Shown here in pieces: positions 45,397 to 53,711 of a stretch of DNA of 64,000 nt. Under the pieces are notes generated by a model. It ran no database searches, was not told where the DNA came from, and worked only from the letters and a program-made list of their open reading frames with translations. Each line of letters begins with the position of its first letter. The stretch's first letter is position 1. A program made the translations under genes and the position numbers. The stretch comes from Streptomyces umbrinus (GTDB lineage Bacteria > Actinomycetota > Actinomycetes > Streptomycetales > Streptomycetaceae), in the NCBI RefSeq assembly GCF_030817415.1, contig NZ_JAUSZI010000002.1, positions 7,316,001 through 7,380,000 of the forward strand, given 5' to 3'.

Positions 45397-45990
45397 GTGG
45401 CGATAGAGAATCAGGGTGCGTTCGAGGCGTGGGGGCGTCTGAAGCCTGACACTGAGTTCGCGGTCAAGGCGCTCAGTTCAGCCTTGGAGGAGTCAGAAGC
45501 ATCGCCTGATGCGATCCTGGATTCCTACCTTTTTGCGAAGCGCGCTCTGGCCCAGTCCATGCAGTCGCTACTGCGGTCGCAACTCCCTCCGACCTGCGTT
45601 GAGTTCCACGAGTTGCGGGTTCGGATCCAGGATGAAATGCACTTGAGGTTCTCTGGGCACGTACCGGAGCGGTATTTGAAAGTTCCCTACGGAACGAAGG
45701 CCAACGAGCGGCTGTTTGCCGTCCTTCACCGGGAGATCGGCTCGCCTGTCGACAATGCTCGCCTCCGCACTATCAATGGGGACGACATCCACACGGAGCG
45801 CCGCATCAGGGAGCTCAGAGAACTCGGACTGGACATCACTACGACCACGGAGGACGGTCGGCGGCACTACATCCTGGGCTCACTCGAGATCGACAGCGCC
45901 AAGATCCGAGAACTCGTCGTCAAGACGCTCGGCAAAACGAAGGCGGTCTCGAAGGAAGAGAAGAACGAGATCATTGCGCGGCTCCCGTAG
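45397..45990 (+). CDS. Winged-helix-like protein downstream of the PIN gene
   Basis: A 197-residue protein. Residues about 105-160 (LFAVLHREIGSPVDNARLRT, then ERRIRELRELGLDITTTTED) look like a winged helix-turn-helix of the type found at the N-termini of some restriction nucleases. The N-terminal 95 residues are helical with no known motif. GTG start at 45397. It is the last gene of the rightward block 35066-45990; it could regulate the island or bind target DNA. Confidence 0.65.
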   Translation: MAIENQGAFEAWGRLKPDTEFAVKALSSALEESEASPDAILDSYLFAKRALAQSMQSLLRSQLPPTCVEFHELRVRIQDEMHLRFSGHVPERYLKVPYGTKANERLFAVLHREIGSPVDNARLRTINGDDIHTERRIRELRELGLDITTTTEDGRRHYILGSLEIDSAKIRELVVKTLGKTKAVSKEEKNEIIARLP

Positions 45991-46074
45991 CCGAACGCGC
46001 ACGCCGAGGACGAAGACCCCAGCGCGAATTATGGGTGGCGTGTGGCCGGGACGCAATCGTTCCGTCGCCTTCTC

Positions 46075-46281
46075 TCAGTTGTCCTGGTCCAGCCGAACAG
46101 CCAAGAAGCTGCCCCACGCCTCTGCTGATATCGCTACGTGAGGCCCCTCCGGCCGCTTGGAGTCCCGTACCAGCACACCGGTCGGCACGTAGGTAGCCTC
46201 CAAGCACTCGGTCGTGTTGCCGCCGCTGTACGACGACTTGAACCAGGTGTGGTCAGGAGCGAGCTGAGGGCCGATGGACAT
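46075..46281 (-). CDS. DUF397 protein (intact copy)
   Basis: A 68-residue DUF397 protein, the usual small partner of XRE/DUF5753 regulators in streptomycetes: TWFKSSYSGGNTTECLEATY, VRDSKRPEGPHVAISAEAW. The ATG at 46281 directly follows the regulator's TGA stop. Pairs of this type act as regulators of development or toxin-antitoxin-like units, the DUF397 protein binding the regulator. Confidence 0.9.
   Translation of the reverse strand: MSIGPQLAPDHTWFKSSYSGGNTTECLEATYVPTGVLVRDSKRPEGPHVAISAEAWGSFLAVRLDQDN
46127..46256. repeat. Right copy of 130-bp direct repeat flanking the Druantia-like segment
   Basis: Ungapped counterpart of 34561-34690, in the same orientation; the two copies bracket about 11.4 kb holding the three-gene operon, the PIN gene and the winged-helix gene. 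Confidence 0.8.
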
Positions 46282-47127
46282 TCATAGCTCCTTGCGGACG
46301 CGGTGGATCAGGGATGAGGAAGCTTCCATGTCCAACGCTTGTGCGCGAAGGTACTCGAACGCAAGTCTGTAACGCTCCAGTTCTTCGTCCTTCTCCAGGA
46401 ACAGCGACCCGGTGTGGAAGTCCACATACACGACGTCGAGAGCAGGTTCGCTGCCTCCGATCATCACGAAGCTTCCGAGGGCCGCGGAATGGGCGCCTTT
46501 GGAGAACGGAAGTACTTGGAGAGTGATGCTCGTGGACTCGTTCGCTGCAAGCAGCCGACCGAGCTGCTCCTTCATGGTCTCCGGCGAGCCAACGACGCGA
46601 CGGATCACAGACTCATCGAGGATCGCCCACAACCGCGGGGGCCTGGGCCTCGTAAGGATGTCTTGCCTCTTCATCCGGATGTCCACGAGCCGCTCGATCT
46701 CGGCCTGCTCCAGACGTACTTCGTTGGCCTGCTGCAGGGCTGTGCTGTAACCGCGGGTTTGCAGGAGCCCGGGAACGTAGACGCATGAGAAGTGATCCTC
46801 GCGTACAGCCTCATCCTCAAGTGTGAGCAGAAGGTTCATGCTCTCGGGGATGGAGTCGGCGAAGGAGTTCCACCAACCCTGCTGCTTGGCGTCCTTGGCA
46901 AGACCGACAACTGCCCTGCGCTCGGCGTCAGTTGCTCCGTACTCGCGGCAGAGTGCGTCAATCACCAGCCACTTGACCGGCCCGGCTTGGGTCTCGTACC
47001 GGCTGACGGTGGCCTTGGAGACGCCAACGAGCTGCCCGGCCTCCTCAAGCGTCAGCCCTTTGTGGGCGCGCAGCTTGCGCATCATCGCGCCCAGCTGACG
47101 GCGCCGGGTCGTGGTTCGGACTGACAT
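46282..47127 (-). CDS. XRE-family regulator with DUF5753
   Basis: A 281-residue DNA-binding regulator. Residues 10-65 are a cro/C1-type HTH (LRAHKGLTLEEAGQLVGVSK, ATVSRYETQAG), and residues 95-270 a DUF5753 ligand-type domain with YVPGLLQTRGYSTALQQANE and ESTSITLQVLPFSKGAHSAA. It ends in RVRKEL, followed at once by the DUF397 gene. The upstream region carries a dyad that it may bind. It is divergent from an anti-sigma-like ATPase gene, the standard streptomycete trio. Confidence 0.92.
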   Translation of the reverse strand: MSVRTTTRRRQLGAMMRKLRAHKGLTLEEAGQLVGVSKATVSRYETQAGPVKWLVIDALCREYGATDAERRAVVGLAKDAKQQGWWNSFADSIPESMNLLLTLEDEAVREDHFSCVYVPGLLQTRGYSTALQQANEVRLEQAEIERLVDIRMKRQDILTRPRPPRLWAILDESVIRRVVGSPETMKEQLGRLLAANESTSITLQVLPFSKGAHSAALGSFVMIGGSEPALDVVYVDFHTGSLFLEKDEELERYRLAFEYLRAQALDMEASSSLIHRVRKEL

Positions 47128-47227
47128 GCGACTCCTCCACGCGTGCGCCGGCCCCGCCCGGGGATCTCAAACAGGCTAGGCGGCACAGAAGTTGAAGTAC
47201 CAGCAGATTCACTCGATGGATACTTGT

Positions 47228-47252
47228 GAGAAGTTACACAGTGAGACTTCTC
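47228..47252. promoter_or_regulatory. Dyad in the XRE/ATPase divergent promoter region
   Basis: GAGAAGT (47228-47234) and its complement ACTTCTC (47246-47252) flank an 11-nt AT-rich centre. The position, between the divergent regulator and the ATPase genes, suits an operator for the XRE protein; this is an inference. Confidence 0.5.
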
Positions 47253-47340
47253 TGTGCCATGCTCTTCTGCAGATCGCTACGCAGTGCAGTCGTGCGAACA
47301 CGGCAGGCGCGGCACGCGTGGCATGGAGGGAGGAGTGGCC

Positions 47341-47973
47341 ATGACCGGCTACGAAGTCACCGCACCCCGACTCCGCTGTGTTCTCCCCTTTGAGGCAGAG
47401 CCGGCGGAGGTGCGTTTGCTTCGGAGGGCTGCCTCGGCACAGCTCAACCTGTGGGGAATGCGTGAGGCTGCCGAGGAAGCAGAGCTGCTTGTTACTGAGT
47501 TGGCGACGAACGTCATCAAGCATGTAGGGGAAGGTGCTTCGGCGACCTTGATCCTTGAACTGCAGAGCGAGCGACTCCGTGTCGAAGTCCACGACAAGAG
47601 CCACGTGGTCCCGTCCCTCGGGTCTGCAGGCTGTGATGAGGAATGCGGTCGCGGCCTGCACTTGCTCGCGGCCTTGGCCGCGGACTGGGGAACGGTCCTG
47701 TCGGCGGCGGGCAAAGCGGTCTGGTGCGAGGTAACGCTTGACTATGGCCCTGCCTGCCGCCGTGTCGAGCGCGCTGTCGGCGCCCTCGAGAGTTATCAGG
47801 AAGCCTGCGGAGGTGCCGTCCTTCACGGTGGCAGAAGAGATACCGGGCTTGAGGAGTCGGCGGTGGAGCTGATCGCCGATCTGCTCCACTGGACTGCTGC
47901 CCGGGGATGTGATCCAGACGGCATCCTCGAACGGGCCCAGATGCACTACGAAGCCGAGGCGGACGCGGCCTAG
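47341..47973 (+). CDS. HATPase_c (anti-sigma factor RsbW-like) protein
   Basis: A 210-residue protein. Residues about 25-125 show a GHKL ATPase fold: ELLVTELATNVIKHVGEGAS is the N-box, and GCGRGLHLLAALAADWG (read from CDEECGRGLHLL) the G-rich box. A C-terminal helix-rich tail (VELIADLLHWTAARGCDPDG) is typical of this streptomycete subfamily. It may act as an anti-sigma factor or accessory kinase. ATG 47341 was chosen because domain similarity starts there. It overlaps the convergent HNH gene by 4 bp. Confidence 0.85.
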   Translation: MTGYEVTAPRLRCVLPFEAEPAEVRLLRRAASAQLNLWGMREAAEEAELLVTELATNVIKHVGEGASATLILELQSERLRVEVHDKSHVVPSLGSAGCDEECGRGLHLLAALAADWGTVLSAAGKAVWCEVTLDYGPACRRVERAVGALESYQEACGGAVLHGGRRDTGLEESAVELIADLLHWTAARGCDPDGILERAQMHYEAEADAA

Positions 47974-48722
47974 TGGGCGCTGTTCTGTGCGGACTTCCGT
48001 ATCTCATCCCGAAGGGCGCCCGGAGTACGCCAGGATTCACCGGGACGGCTCCTGTGGCACATGCGGTGACAGTTGGAGCACACGCATGCGAGATCCTCAA
48101 GCTTGGTCCTCCGGAGACCGGAGAGGTAGAGGGGAGTGACGTGGTGCACTTCGATGTAGCCCTCGCCGAGGTCTCCGTAGATGCGGGCGAAGTTGAAGTC
48201 GCAGACCTCGCACGTCAGGGGGCGCCCGTCACGACTAAGCTGCCGGATTTTCTGCTTACGAAGCTTCGGGTCCCGCTCGCGGGCGAGCGCCCGGCGGACG
48301 AGGAGCCGTCCCTCGATGGCCGTGAACCCCTCGTCGTCGTCGACCTCGTCGGGCTGCCGGGGCAGGAGATGCAACTCGCCGGATCCGATGCCCTCTTCGA
48401 TGGCCTGGGCGGCTTGGAGCATTTCGGGCTCGCGCTCAGTGAACGCCTTGATCATCTGGAGAGTGGGCTCGCCGCAGCGGGTGGGCTTGCCGGAGTAGGA
48501 GCCGTAGTTCGTGGCGAAGTCCGTGGTCTTCCGGCTGACGCTGTCCAGGGAGCGGAATTCAGGCAGGGCCCTGGCTTCCGGGCTGTGAATCGGCAGCGAG
48601 CGCAGCAGCTCGGACAGTTCTTGCACCTCCTGGTCGCCGGTCCTCAGCTCACGCCAGCCGTTCTTCACGACGAGCGCTCCAGCCAGCACGAGTTCGTCTT
48701 CAGTCCACGCAGGGCTCTTCAT
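47970..48722 (-). CDS. McrA-like HNH endonuclease
   Basis: A 250-residue protein. The N-terminus (WTEDELVLAGALVVKNGWRE, then LSELLRSLPIHSPEARALPE, and RSLDSVSRKTTDFATNY) is the modified-base-recognition-like domain of McrA-type nucleases. The C-terminal HNH shows CEVCDFNF, YIEVHHVTPLYL, and CVCSNCHRMCH, all zinc and catalytic residues intact. Such proteins cut DNA with modified cytosines or phosphorothioate. A methylcytosine-specific nuclease beside a C5-methyltransferase would be dangerous unless specificities differ, so it could instead be restriction-related. Divergent from the methyltransferase gene. Confidence 0.82.
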   Translation of the reverse strand: MKSPAWTEDELVLAGALVVKNGWRELRTGDQEVQELSELLRSLPIHSPEARALPEFRSLDSVSRKTTDFATNYGSYSGKPTRCGEPTLQMIKAFTEREPEMLQAAQAIEEGIGSGELHLLPRQPDEVDDDEGFTAIEGRLLVRRALARERDPKLRKQKIRQLSRDGRPLTCEVCDFNFARIYGDLGEGYIEVHHVTPLYLSGLRRTKLEDLACVCSNCHRMCHRSRPGESWRTPGALRDEIRKSAQNSAH

Positions 48723-48883
48723 GAGCAATATCGTATGAGTGTTCGGCGCGGCGGAGGGTGCGTGCAACGAACGCCGCGGCATGTTGCACACTGTGTCGAG
48801 TCTCGTTGTCAGTGGGACCTGTCACCCTTAGTGATGGTGGATTGCAAGGTGTGTCTGCCGCTGTACGGCTGTAAGGAGGGGGC

Positions 48884-50074
48884 ATGACCCGCATGAACGA
48901 AGTCGAATACACCTCGGTGGAGATCTGTGCTGGAGCAGGAGGGCAGGCCATCGGCCTGCATCAGGCCGGTTTTCGGCACCTCGCGCTCGTAGAGATCGAC
49001 TCTCATGCGGTGAAGACGCTCGCTGAGAACATCAGGATCGATAGGGAGTGGAGCTGGGAGAGGGCGCACTGTGACGTTCTGTCAGTGGACGTCAAGGAGT
49101 TCTCTCCGGCCAGGGACCTCAAGAAGAGCGGCGAGCTGCTGGGGAGGCATGAACTGGACCTCCTGGCGGGAGGCGTCCCGTGCCCGCCGTTCTCGCACGC
49201 CGGCAAGCAACTAGGCAAGGACGACGAGCGCGATCTCTTCCCACGAATGCTGCAGCTCGTCCAGGAGCTGAAGCCGCGTGCCGTGATGATCGAGAACGTG
49301 CGCGGGATCATGGATCCGAAGTTCTCCGACTACCGCGACTGGATCGTGGCTCAGCTCCAGGGCGGCACTTATCGAGGCGAGGACGGTCAGCAAACTCGCA
49401 CAAAAGGCCTTGGCTACACCGTCTGCAAGTGGGGGATCCTGGAGGCCAGCGACTTCGGAGTCCCGCAGCTTCGTCCGCGGGCGATCCTCGTAGCCTTCCG
49501 TAATGACGTCATCAAGGACGTGAAGTACGAGTGGCCGACGCCGACACATGAGGAGCCGGTCAGCGTCGCGGACCGGCTTGAGGAATCCATGCTGGAGCGG
49601 TACGAGCGGTACTTCAACGGGGTTCATGAAGCTCGGGCCCGCAAAGCCTATGGCCGCTGGCTCACTCAGGCGCGGAAGCGGGATGCCGAGCTCAAGGGCA
49701 AAGGCGGCGGTATTGCACCGACGCTGGTCGGGGGGTCCAAGAAGCACGGTGGAGCTGATCTCGGCCCCAGCCGCGCTAAGGCTGCATGGAAGCAGCTCGG
49801 TGTCTGTGGGCTTGGGGTTGCCAATGACGCTGAGACCTGCGCAGAGAAGGGCACTGAGGATCGGGATCTCTTCGGGGAGGGCGGCCCGATGCTGACGGTG
49901 GAGCAGGCCGCGATCATCCAGGGGTTCCCACGCAAGTGGCAGTTCCAAGGCGGCAAGACGGCGCAGTACCGGCAGGTTGGCAATGCCTTCCCGCCACCAG
50001 TGGCCAAAGCGGTCGGAGAGTCGATCATCGACGTCTTGAAGGCTGCGCGTGAGCGTGACCGTAAGAAGCGCTGA
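48884..50074 (+). CDS. DNA C5-cytosine methyltransferase (M.NaeI-type candidate)
   Basis: A 396-residue enzyme. Motif I EICAGAGGQAIGL is at residues 13-25, motif IV GGVPCPPFS has the catalytic Cys near residue 100, motif VI MIENVRG lies near 135, motif VIII QLRPRAILVAF near 197, and motif X YRQVGNAFPPPVAKA near 368. The target-recognition region lies between 230 and 340. Adjacent Vsr and NaeI-family genes indicate that it protects the NaeI-type site GCCGGC (inference). The ATG at 48884 has AAGGAGG upstream. A possible alternative role is DruM of a type II Druantia. Confidence 0.93.
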   Translation: MTRMNEVEYTSVEICAGAGGQAIGLHQAGFRHLALVEIDSHAVKTLAENIRIDREWSWERAHCDVLSVDVKEFSPARDLKKSGELLGRHELDLLAGGVPCPPFSHAGKQLGKDDERDLFPRMLQLVQELKPRAVMIENVRGIMDPKFSDYRDWIVAQLQGGTYRGEDGQQTRTKGLGYTVCKWGILEASDFGVPQLRPRAILVAFRNDVIKDVKYEWPTPTHEEPVSVADRLEESMLERYERYFNGVHEARARKAYGRWLTQARKRDAELKGKGGGIAPTLVGGSKKHGGADLGPSRAKAAWKQLGVCGLGVANDAETCAEKGTEDRDLFGEGGPMLTVEQAAIIQGFPRKWQFQGGKTAQYRQVGNAFPPPVAKAVGESIIDVLKAARERDRKKR

Positions 50075-50560
50075 TCAGCTGTTCCTCTCCGCAACAGAGT
50101 TGCGGCGGTGCTTGACCTCGGTCGCGATCTGCTCCGCGCACTCTGCTGATGGCTGATGTTCCCAGAACCGGAGCACCGTCCAGCCGGCCTCGGCCAGGCG
50201 CTGGTCGGTATCCCGGTCGCGGGCCATGTTTCGGGCCACTTTGTCCGACCAATAGCCCGGGTTGGTTTTCGGCGGTACATAGTGTTCTGGGCAGCCATGC
50301 CAGTAGCAGCCATCAATGAAGACCGCGATCTTCACCGGACGGAAGACCATGTCGGCCGTCCGGCGAAGATCAGGAAGAGGCTTGGCTGCGACACGGTAGC
50401 GAAGTCCTTGAGCGTGAACGAGCCGACGGATCATGCGCTCCGGAGTGGTGTCCCGGCTGCGGATGGCCTGCATGTTTCGGCGGCGCGCTGCTGATGAGGC
50501 CCAGGACCCGGATGGCGGAGTCCAGGGCGAACGGCCGTCTTCGTGCTCTGTGTTCGTCAT
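50075..50560 (-). CDS. vsr: Very short patch repair endonuclease
   Basis: A 161-residue mismatch nuclease that nicks at T:G mismatches from deaminated 5-methylcytosine. Motifs are RSRDTTPERMIRRLVHAQGL, RRTADMVFRPVKIAVFIDGC (catalytic Asp), YWHGCPEHYVPPKTNPGYW and the terminal WTVLRFWEHQ. It lies 12 bp downstream of the restriction endonuclease gene and its stop abuts the methyltransferase stop (convergent, no gap). It repairs mutations caused by its partner methyltransferase. Confidence 0.95.
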   Translation of the reverse strand: MTNTEHEDGRSPWTPPSGSWASSAARRRNMQAIRSRDTTPERMIRRLVHAQGLRYRVAAKPLPDLRRTADMVFRPVKIAVFIDGCYWHGCPEHYVPPKTNPGYWSDKVARNMARDRDTDQRLAEAGWTVLRFWEHQPSAECAEQIATEVKHRRNSVAERNS

Positions 50561-50572
50561 TGGGCGCTGCGA

Positions 50573-51529
50573 TCAGTATTCGGCAGGGGCCGGGACGGGA
50601 GAATCCCCCTCTTCCCAGACTGTATATTCCTGGCCGGAGATTTGCGTGGATTTTCTGGTCGGCTCAAGGTCGTCTGCGCAGGCAACGCGAATCGCGATCC
50701 ACGATCCTTTTTCGGGTACTTGAAGGCCCAGTGCGCGAGCAATGTGAGGATGCTGTTTCTGATGGCCGAGGATCATGATTCCCTCGTTACGGAGATGATG
50801 ACGGGCGTCACGTACTCGCTTCAGACTGTCGTCCTGGCGGGCCACCGTGAGGACAGTATTACGGTTTACCAGGCGATCTTGTACGCGGCGAAATAGTTCA
50901 TTGGTGCGCGCCTGTCCGCTGGCCCCAGTCTTAAAGATTGCGTTCCTGTCTGTGTCCGAGAGGGTCAGCAGAATGTTCTCAGGGAGTCTTCCCTCAGGGA
51001 TAATCCACTGTATGGCGCTCCGCCCGGCGACTGACGGTGTGCGCTTGCCGTCCCTGTTCTTTCCCACGTTCAAGAGGGTGTCATGGATTCGGAGCAGCCC
51101 GATCTGATAGCTCGCCTTGAGGTCATTCGCCCTGATCAGTAGACAGATGTGCCCGTCGGCTTCGCGTGGAATTGTCCAGTTGTCGCCGCTTGTGAATTTC
51201 GAGTCCACGTCGTGGCTGAAAATGGAGAAATCCATCTTCTTTCCGCGGTCGAGGTTGAATTCGGCGCGGGTGATGATCTCGACTTTTGTTCCCAGGTAAG
51301 TTTTTTCTGTTTTTTCGAGATCTTTAATGTTGAAGCGACCTGTTCGCTGTCCGTCGAGAACTTCATCGATCGACTGACGTAGCACCTGGCCGAATCGGGC
51401 TTCGAGGTTCGGTTGCATCCTGAGCCAGTTTTGAACCTCAAGTAAATTCGGGTCAGGGTCGAGGCGGGATGGCGGGTTTGCAACCTTCAACGCTGCCGCA
51501 ATATCGCGTCCGAAAAGAGAATCTTCCAA
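50573..51529 (-). CDS. NaeI-family type IIE restriction endonuclease
   Basis: A 318-residue protein, almost the length of NaeI (317). VLDGQRTGRFNIKDLEKTEK, GTKVEI, DFSIFSHDVDSKF, ADGHICLLI, GQARTNELFRRVQDRL and RNEGIMILGHQKQHP align with NaeI as I recall it. By this alignment the catalytic residues are E84, D100, D109 and K111 (NaeI E70, D86, D95, K97), all conserved. Residue V57 stands where NaeI has L43, the position where lysine turns NaeI into a topoisomerase. NaeI binds two GCCGGC sites. TTG start at 51529 with a GAGGA site. Lower GC than neighbours (40% at 51301-51360) suggests recent transfer. Confidence 0.92.
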   Translation of the reverse strand: MEDSLFGRDIAAALKVANPPSRLDPDPNLLEVQNWLRMQPNLEARFGQVLRQSIDEVLDGQRTGRFNIKDLEKTEKTYLGTKVEIITRAEFNLDRGKKMDFSIFSHDVDSKFTSGDNWTIPREADGHICLLIRANDLKASYQIGLLRIHDTLLNVGKNRDGKRTPSVAGRSAIQWIIPEGRLPENILLTLSDTDRNAIFKTGASGQARTNELFRRVQDRLVNRNTVLTVARQDDSLKRVRDARHHLRNEGIMILGHQKQHPHIARALGLQVPEKGSWIAIRVACADDLEPTRKSTQISGQEYTVWEEGDSPVPAPAEY

Positions 51530-51563
51530 GAGTTGTCCTCAGGGAGAGTGTTTACAAGGTCAC

Positions 51564-52577
51564 TTACGTCAGGCCGTGGCACTCCCCATACCCCCGCCCC
51601 GACCCACACCAACAAGACGCCCCCCGCTCCGGCGGCCAAGCCTCAGCCCTCCCCCTCGCCGCCAAAGTCGTCGCGTACTGCGGCAGCAGCGACGCATCCC
51701 CGGGCGAAGCCCCCTCCGAGGCGGCGAACGCCTCATAAGAAGGAACCGTGCCCGTCACGATGCCAAGGTTCGGCGTGCCCGAGGCCGCAAGCTCCCTCAG
51801 CGAGCTCTCTATCGTCGCCAGGTGTTCCTCATGGGACGGGTACTCCGCCGCCAGGGACGGGTACGCCGACACCAGCTCCGCCAGTTCCGGCGCCGGCCAG
51901 TGCAGTACCGCCACCGGGAACGGACGGGACAGAGCCTCCCGATACGTGCCCAGCTCTGCCCGTAGGCGTGAGATCTCCGCCTCCAGTTCCGCTGGGTTGT
52001 CGGAGCCCAGGGACCAGACGCGCTTGGGGTCGTGGAGTTCGTCCAGGGAGACCGGGGAGGAGTGGAGCGTGTCCGCGAGGGCGTCCCAGTTGTCGTGGGG
52101 GAGGCCCAGCATGCGGCGTACGCGGTGGCGGCCGAAGAGGACCGGGTGGGTCGCGTACGGGGGTTCGGGGACGTCGGTCAGGAGGTGGGTCGCCGCCTCT
52201 GTGAACGTCTGCTGTGCCGCTTCGAGCTCGTCGTGGGACTCCAGGGACTCGGCCACGATCACCCAGGGGGCCGGGTCGCGGGGTGACGCCGCGCGGACGC
52301 CCGCGATGATCGCCTTCGCCTCGGCCTCGTGGCCGTACTCCCAGAGGTTCGCCGCCTTCAGGGCCCGTACCAGGAATGGGTTCTCCAGGGGGGTCTCGCT
52401 GGAGAGGAGACGGTCGTAGAAGGCGGTGGCTCGCGGGCGGTCGTCGGCCAGTTCGAGGTGGGCCGCAGCCTGCAGCAGCAGGTGCTCGGCGTCCTCGGGG
52501 TAGAGGCCGGCGGTCCGCTCCAGGCGTGCTGCTTCGGCGTTGTGGTCGACGTACTCGGCAGACGTGTCGGGGCGCAT
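51564..52577 (-). CDS. SEC-C metal-binding domain / TPR-like protein
   Basis: A 337-residue soluble protein. The N-terminal half is TPR-like (LYPEDAEHLLLQAAAHLELA, ATAFYDRLLSSETPL), the centre is helical, and the last residues CWCGSGRGYGECHG form a SEC-C zinc motif. ATG 52577 (MRPDTSAEYVDHNAEAARLE) is preferred because similarity begins there; the open frame to 52823 is low-complexity. Function unknown. It is core-like and marks the right end of the island. Confidence 0.8.
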   Translation of the reverse strand: MRPDTSAEYVDHNAEAARLERTAGLYPEDAEHLLLQAAAHLELADDRPRATAFYDRLLSSETPLENPFLVRALKAANLWEYGHEAEAKAIIAGVRAASPRDPAPWVIVAESLESHDELEAAQQTFTEAATHLLTDVPEPPYATHPVLFGRHRVRRMLGLPHDNWDALADTLHSSPVSLDELHDPKRVWSLGSDNPAELEAEISRLRAELGTYREALSRPFPVAVLHWPAPELAELVSAYPSLAAEYPSHEEHLATIESSLRELAASGTPNLGIVTGTVPSYEAFAASEGASPGDASLLPQYATTLAARGRAEAWPPERGASCWCGSGRGYGECHGLT

Positions 52578-52806
52578 GGTGGACACCGTACTGCCGACCG
52601 CCCGGCGGAGGAGAGGTATGGGCAGGCCAGGGGTGAGATCGGGGGTGGGGGCATGAGGAGTCATGGGTGGTCGTGAGCGGTGGGGAGGAGCGGGGCGTTC
52701 ATGGGGATGGTGAGTTGGGGCCTCAGCCCTTATCGTGCGGCCCCGGCCCCGGCCACTTGCCACCAACCACCGGCCGAGGCCCCCGCACGGAGGGAGGCAT
52801 ACGCGC

Positions 52807-53646
52807 ATGCGAGTCCCCGACATCCGTCGAGTCCCCGTCGTCCATCAGCAGGCCCGGCGGCGGCGTGCCCGCTACGCCCGTCTCCTCTGGAACGGCGCCG
52901 AGATCCTCGTAACCCTCGGTGTCGTCCTCATGCTCCTCGTCGTCCACCAGCTGTGGTGGACGAATCGGCAGGCCCGGGAGGGCGCCGAGAGGAAGGTCCA
53001 AGCCCTGCAGCGGGAGTGGGAGGGGAGGGCCGGGGACGGGGAGAGCGATCCGGCGGGCGGCGGATCTGTCTCGGACGGTGGCTCCACCTCCCCCGGCGAC
53101 AGCGACAGCGACGGTGACCGTGACGGTTCCGGCGCCGGCTCCCGGTCCGCGCCGGACTCCGCCTCCGCCGCCAGCTCCACCCCCCGCCCCCGCTGGACCC
53201 AGGCCTACGCCATCCTCACCATCCCCCGCCTCGACCTCCGCGTTCCGATCGCGGAAGGGATCAGTAAGGGGAACGTGCTCAACAAGGGGTACGTCGGCCA
53301 CTACCCGGGGACCGCGCAGCCCGGGCGGGCCGGGAACTTCGCGCTCGCCGGGCATCGGAACACCCATGGCGAGCCGTTCCGGTACATCAACCGGCTGCGG
53401 AGGGGGGACCGGATCGAGGTCGAGACCAGTACCGCCGTCTATACGTACGTCGTCGACAGGACGCTGGCGCAGACCTCGGCGGGGGACGGCGGAGTGATCC
53501 GGGAGGTCCCTCGCAGCACGGTCAGAGCGGGGTACGGCTACACGGACCCCGGTTACTACCTCACGCTCACCACGTGCACTCCGGAGTACACGTCCAAGTA
53601 CCGCCTGGTCGTCTGGGGGAAGCTCGGCTCCATGCGGCCGCGCTGA
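52807..53646 (+). CDS. Class E-type sortase
   Basis: A 279-residue membrane-anchored transpeptidase. NGAEILVTLGVVLMLLVVHQ (about 29-48) is the anchor, followed by a Gly/Ser/Asp-rich linker to residue 135. The sortase fold shows the catalytic His in FALAGHRNTHGEPF near 182, Cys in LTLTTCTPEYTSKYR near 258, and Arg just after it. Sortases attach LPxTG/LAxTG proteins to the peptidoglycan. No substrate gene is adjacent. ATG 52807. Confidence 0.92.
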   Translation: MRVPDIRRVPVVHQQARRRRARYARLLWNGAEILVTLGVVLMLLVVHQLWWTNRQAREGAERKVQALQREWEGRAGDGESDPAGGGSVSDGGSTSPGDSDSDGDRDGSGAGSRSAPDSASAASSTPRPRWTQAYAILTIPRLDLRVPIAEGISKGNVLNKGYVGHYPGTAQPGRAGNFALAGHRNTHGEPFRYINRLRRGDRIEVETSTAVYTYVVDRTLAQTSAGDGGVIREVPRSTVRAGYGYTDPGYYLTLTTCTPEYTSKYRLVVWGKLGSMRPR

Positions 53647-53711
53647 GCCGCCCTGCCGAGCCACCTCGCTGAGTCACCCCGCCGAACAGCCCAGGTCCCG
53701 GGCCCGCCGGA

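Noticed and set aside
48884..50074. Assigning the methyltransferase to the Druantia-like operon as DruM
   Set aside because: It is about 5 kb away and is tightly packed with vsr and a NaeI-family endonuclease, a better explained partner set.
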